DNA of 5,698 bases from positions 9,075-14,772 of the forward strand of contig PMIW01000149.1 of the NCBI GenBank assembly GCA_003158365.1, written 5' to 3'. This DNA comes from Ignavibacteriota bacterium (GTDB taxonomy: Bacteria > Bacteroidota > Ignavibacteria > Tepidaquicellales > Tepidaquicellaceae). The translations under genes and the position numbers were made by a program. Position 1 is the first letter of the stretch. Each line of letters opens with the position of its first letter. Below are positions 4,585 through 5,698 of this stretch, in pieces. Under the pieces are notes generated by a model. It saw only the letters and a list, made by a program, of their open reading frames with translations, ran no database searches and had not been told where the DNA came from.

Positions 4585-5698
4585 TTAGAAAACAGGCTCT
4601 TGCAAATTCAATCTTCTCCTACATCGGTGTGGTGCTCGGTTACATCAATGTAATTATTTTATTCCCTGCTTTTTTTACATCAGATGAATTCGGCTTGCTG
4701 AGCCTGATAATTACCGTATCAATAACTTATTCATATCTTTCGGCAATTGGACTTGCAAATACAATTCCGAGGTTTTTCCCGTTCTTCAAGACCGGCGACA
4801 GGATTCACAACGGCTTTATGTCTTACATCTTCCTGATTGGAGTTGCCGGATTTATTATCATCACTATTTTATTTATTTTATTAAGACCGCTTATAATCTC
4901 GGCATATATTACCAATTCAGCAGCTTTCGTTGATTATTATTATTTCCTCATTCCTCTTGCGCTGTTCACGCTGCTCTTCAACGTATTCGAATCCATTGCA
5001 AGGGCAATTTACAAAACAGGTTTCGCAACTTTTCTAAAAGAAACTCTTCTCAGACTCCTGACTACGGTCGGAATCCTGCTCTTTATGTTTAAAATTCTTA
5101 ACTTTAACCAGTTCATATATTTTTATCTTTTGATAAACGGAATTTGTGCAGTGCTGTTATTATTCCAGATAATTCTCTCAAAAGAATTTGTATTTAAATT
5201 CAACTTAAAAGATTTATCCAAAGAAAAGTTTAAGGAATTAATGAAATACGGAGGTTTCCTTTACATCTCCAGCGCTTCTATGATAATCGGACAAAGCGGT
5301 GCAGATACTCTTTTTCTCGGCTCTATGGTGGGACTCTCGGTTGTGGGTGCTTACACGATTTATATGAGGATTGCGACTTTGATTTATGTTCCGATGCGCT
5401 CGCTTTCAAAAATATCGGTTCCCGTAATTGCAAATTGTTTTAAAGAAAACGATACAAAGCAAATCGCAGATATTTACAAAAGAACTTCTCTTATTCAGCT
5501 TGTTTTCGGATGCCTGATTTATGTAGGCGTGATAATCAACAAGCACAATCTTTTTTATTTCCTGAAAAAACCCGAATACATTGACAGCTTTAACATATTT
5601 TATTTCGTGGGAATAGCGGTGCTGATTGATATTTCGGTGGGGCTGAATTCGGAAATAATAGTTAATTCGCCGAAATATAAATTCGACCCGCTGTTCAA
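4581..5698 (+). CDS. Wzx-like polysaccharide/oligosaccharide flippase, 5' part, start uncertain
   Basis: The frame is continuous for 372 codons and leaves the window open. It encodes a very hydrophobic protein of the MOP superfamily (polysaccharide biosynthesis type), which moves lipid-linked glycan units across the inner membrane. From the ATA at 4581 the first residues are (M)VRKQALANSIFSYIGVVLG. This is a typical flippase start with a short basic head, then TM1 about 10-32 and F-x-x-D-E-F-G-L-L after it. Further helices are visible at about 40-62, 81-101, 119-136, 157-173 and 179-199. A loop then leads to YGGFLYISSASMIIGQ and GADTLFLGSMVGLSVVGAY, typical of the second half. No ATG, GTG or TTG occurs from the in-frame stop at 4521 to GTG 4629, which lies inside TM1. 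The start is therefore ATA, another non-standard codon, or a lost ATG. The gene family is clear; the boundary is not. Confidence 0.82.
   Translation, partial: MVRKQALANSIFSYIGVVLGYINVIILFPAFFTSDEFGLLSLIITVSITYSYLSAIGLANTIPRFFPFFKTGDRIHNGFMSYIFLIGVAGFIIITILFILLRPLIISAYITNSAAFVDYYYFLIPLALFTLLFNVFESIARAIYKTGFATFLKETLLRLLTTVGILLFMFKILNFNQFIYFYLLINGICAVLLLFQIILSKEFVFKFNLKDLSKEKFKELMKYGGFLYISSASMIIGQSGADTLFLGSMVGLSVVGAYTIYMRIATLIYVPMRSLSKISVPVIANCFKENDTKQIADIYKRTSLIQLVFGCLIYVGVIINKHNLFYFLKKPEYIDSFNIFYFVGIAVLIDISVGLNSEIIVNSPKYKFDPLF

Noticed and set aside
4629..4634. GTG codons as the flippase start
   Set aside because: Starting here would remove the basic head and nearly half of the first membrane helix, which are otherwise intact in the open frame.

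Overview
The window is a 5.7 kb stretch of bacterial chromosome with moderate GC and AT-rich gaps. Every gene is on the + strand. Start codons follow A/T-only leaders with no recognisable Shine-Dalgarno sequence, which is usual in the FCB superphylum (Bacteroidota, Chlorobiota, Ignavibacteriota). The protein flavour also fits an Ignavibacteria/Bacteroidota-type organism. This placement is an inference; no marker gene is present.

Region 1 (1-3728) looks like a membrane-associated stress or maintenance gene set. It opens with the 3' end of an SPFH (band-7, YdjI-like) protein that has a Gly/Met/Gln-rich linker and a C-terminal SHOCT-like helical hairpin. Three consecutive zinc-ribbon genes follow (1019-1828, 1862-3007, 3123-3728). 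All three proteins begin with CX2C-X14-CX2C and then carry one or two copies of a Y/H-x-P-x-W/Y strand motif. The first two end in a pair of transmembrane helices; the third appears soluble. From memory, the closest known parallel is the Bacillus subtilis ydjF-ydjG-ydjH-ydjI (PspA, membrane partners, SPFH) system, in which the SPFH protein meets a membrane complex containing a zinc-ribbon protein. Here the partner genes seem to have expanded into a paralogous trio.

A separate piece sits between the SPFH gene and the first zinc-ribbon gene (about 369-1015). It holds an AT-rich GxxExxY-family gene (PD-(D/E)XK-like fold, TTG start) between matching inverted repeats (18 of 19 bases identical) and a second, outer pair of shorter repeats. 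It reads like a compact inserted cassette that starts at the stop codon of one gene and ends three bases before the start codon of the next. A second dispersed-repeat-like palindrome (about 3019-3046) lies between zinc-ribbon genes two and three.

Region 2 (3775-5698) appears to begin a surface-glycan or lipopolysaccharide cluster. It holds a class I SAM-dependent methyltransferase with an N-terminal four-cysteine zinc motif, then the first 372 codons of a Wzx-like polysaccharide flippase that runs off the window. The flippase has no ATG, GTG or TTG where its N-terminus should be. The best-placed codon is ATA at 4581, at the end of a three-copy 8-bp tandem repeat.
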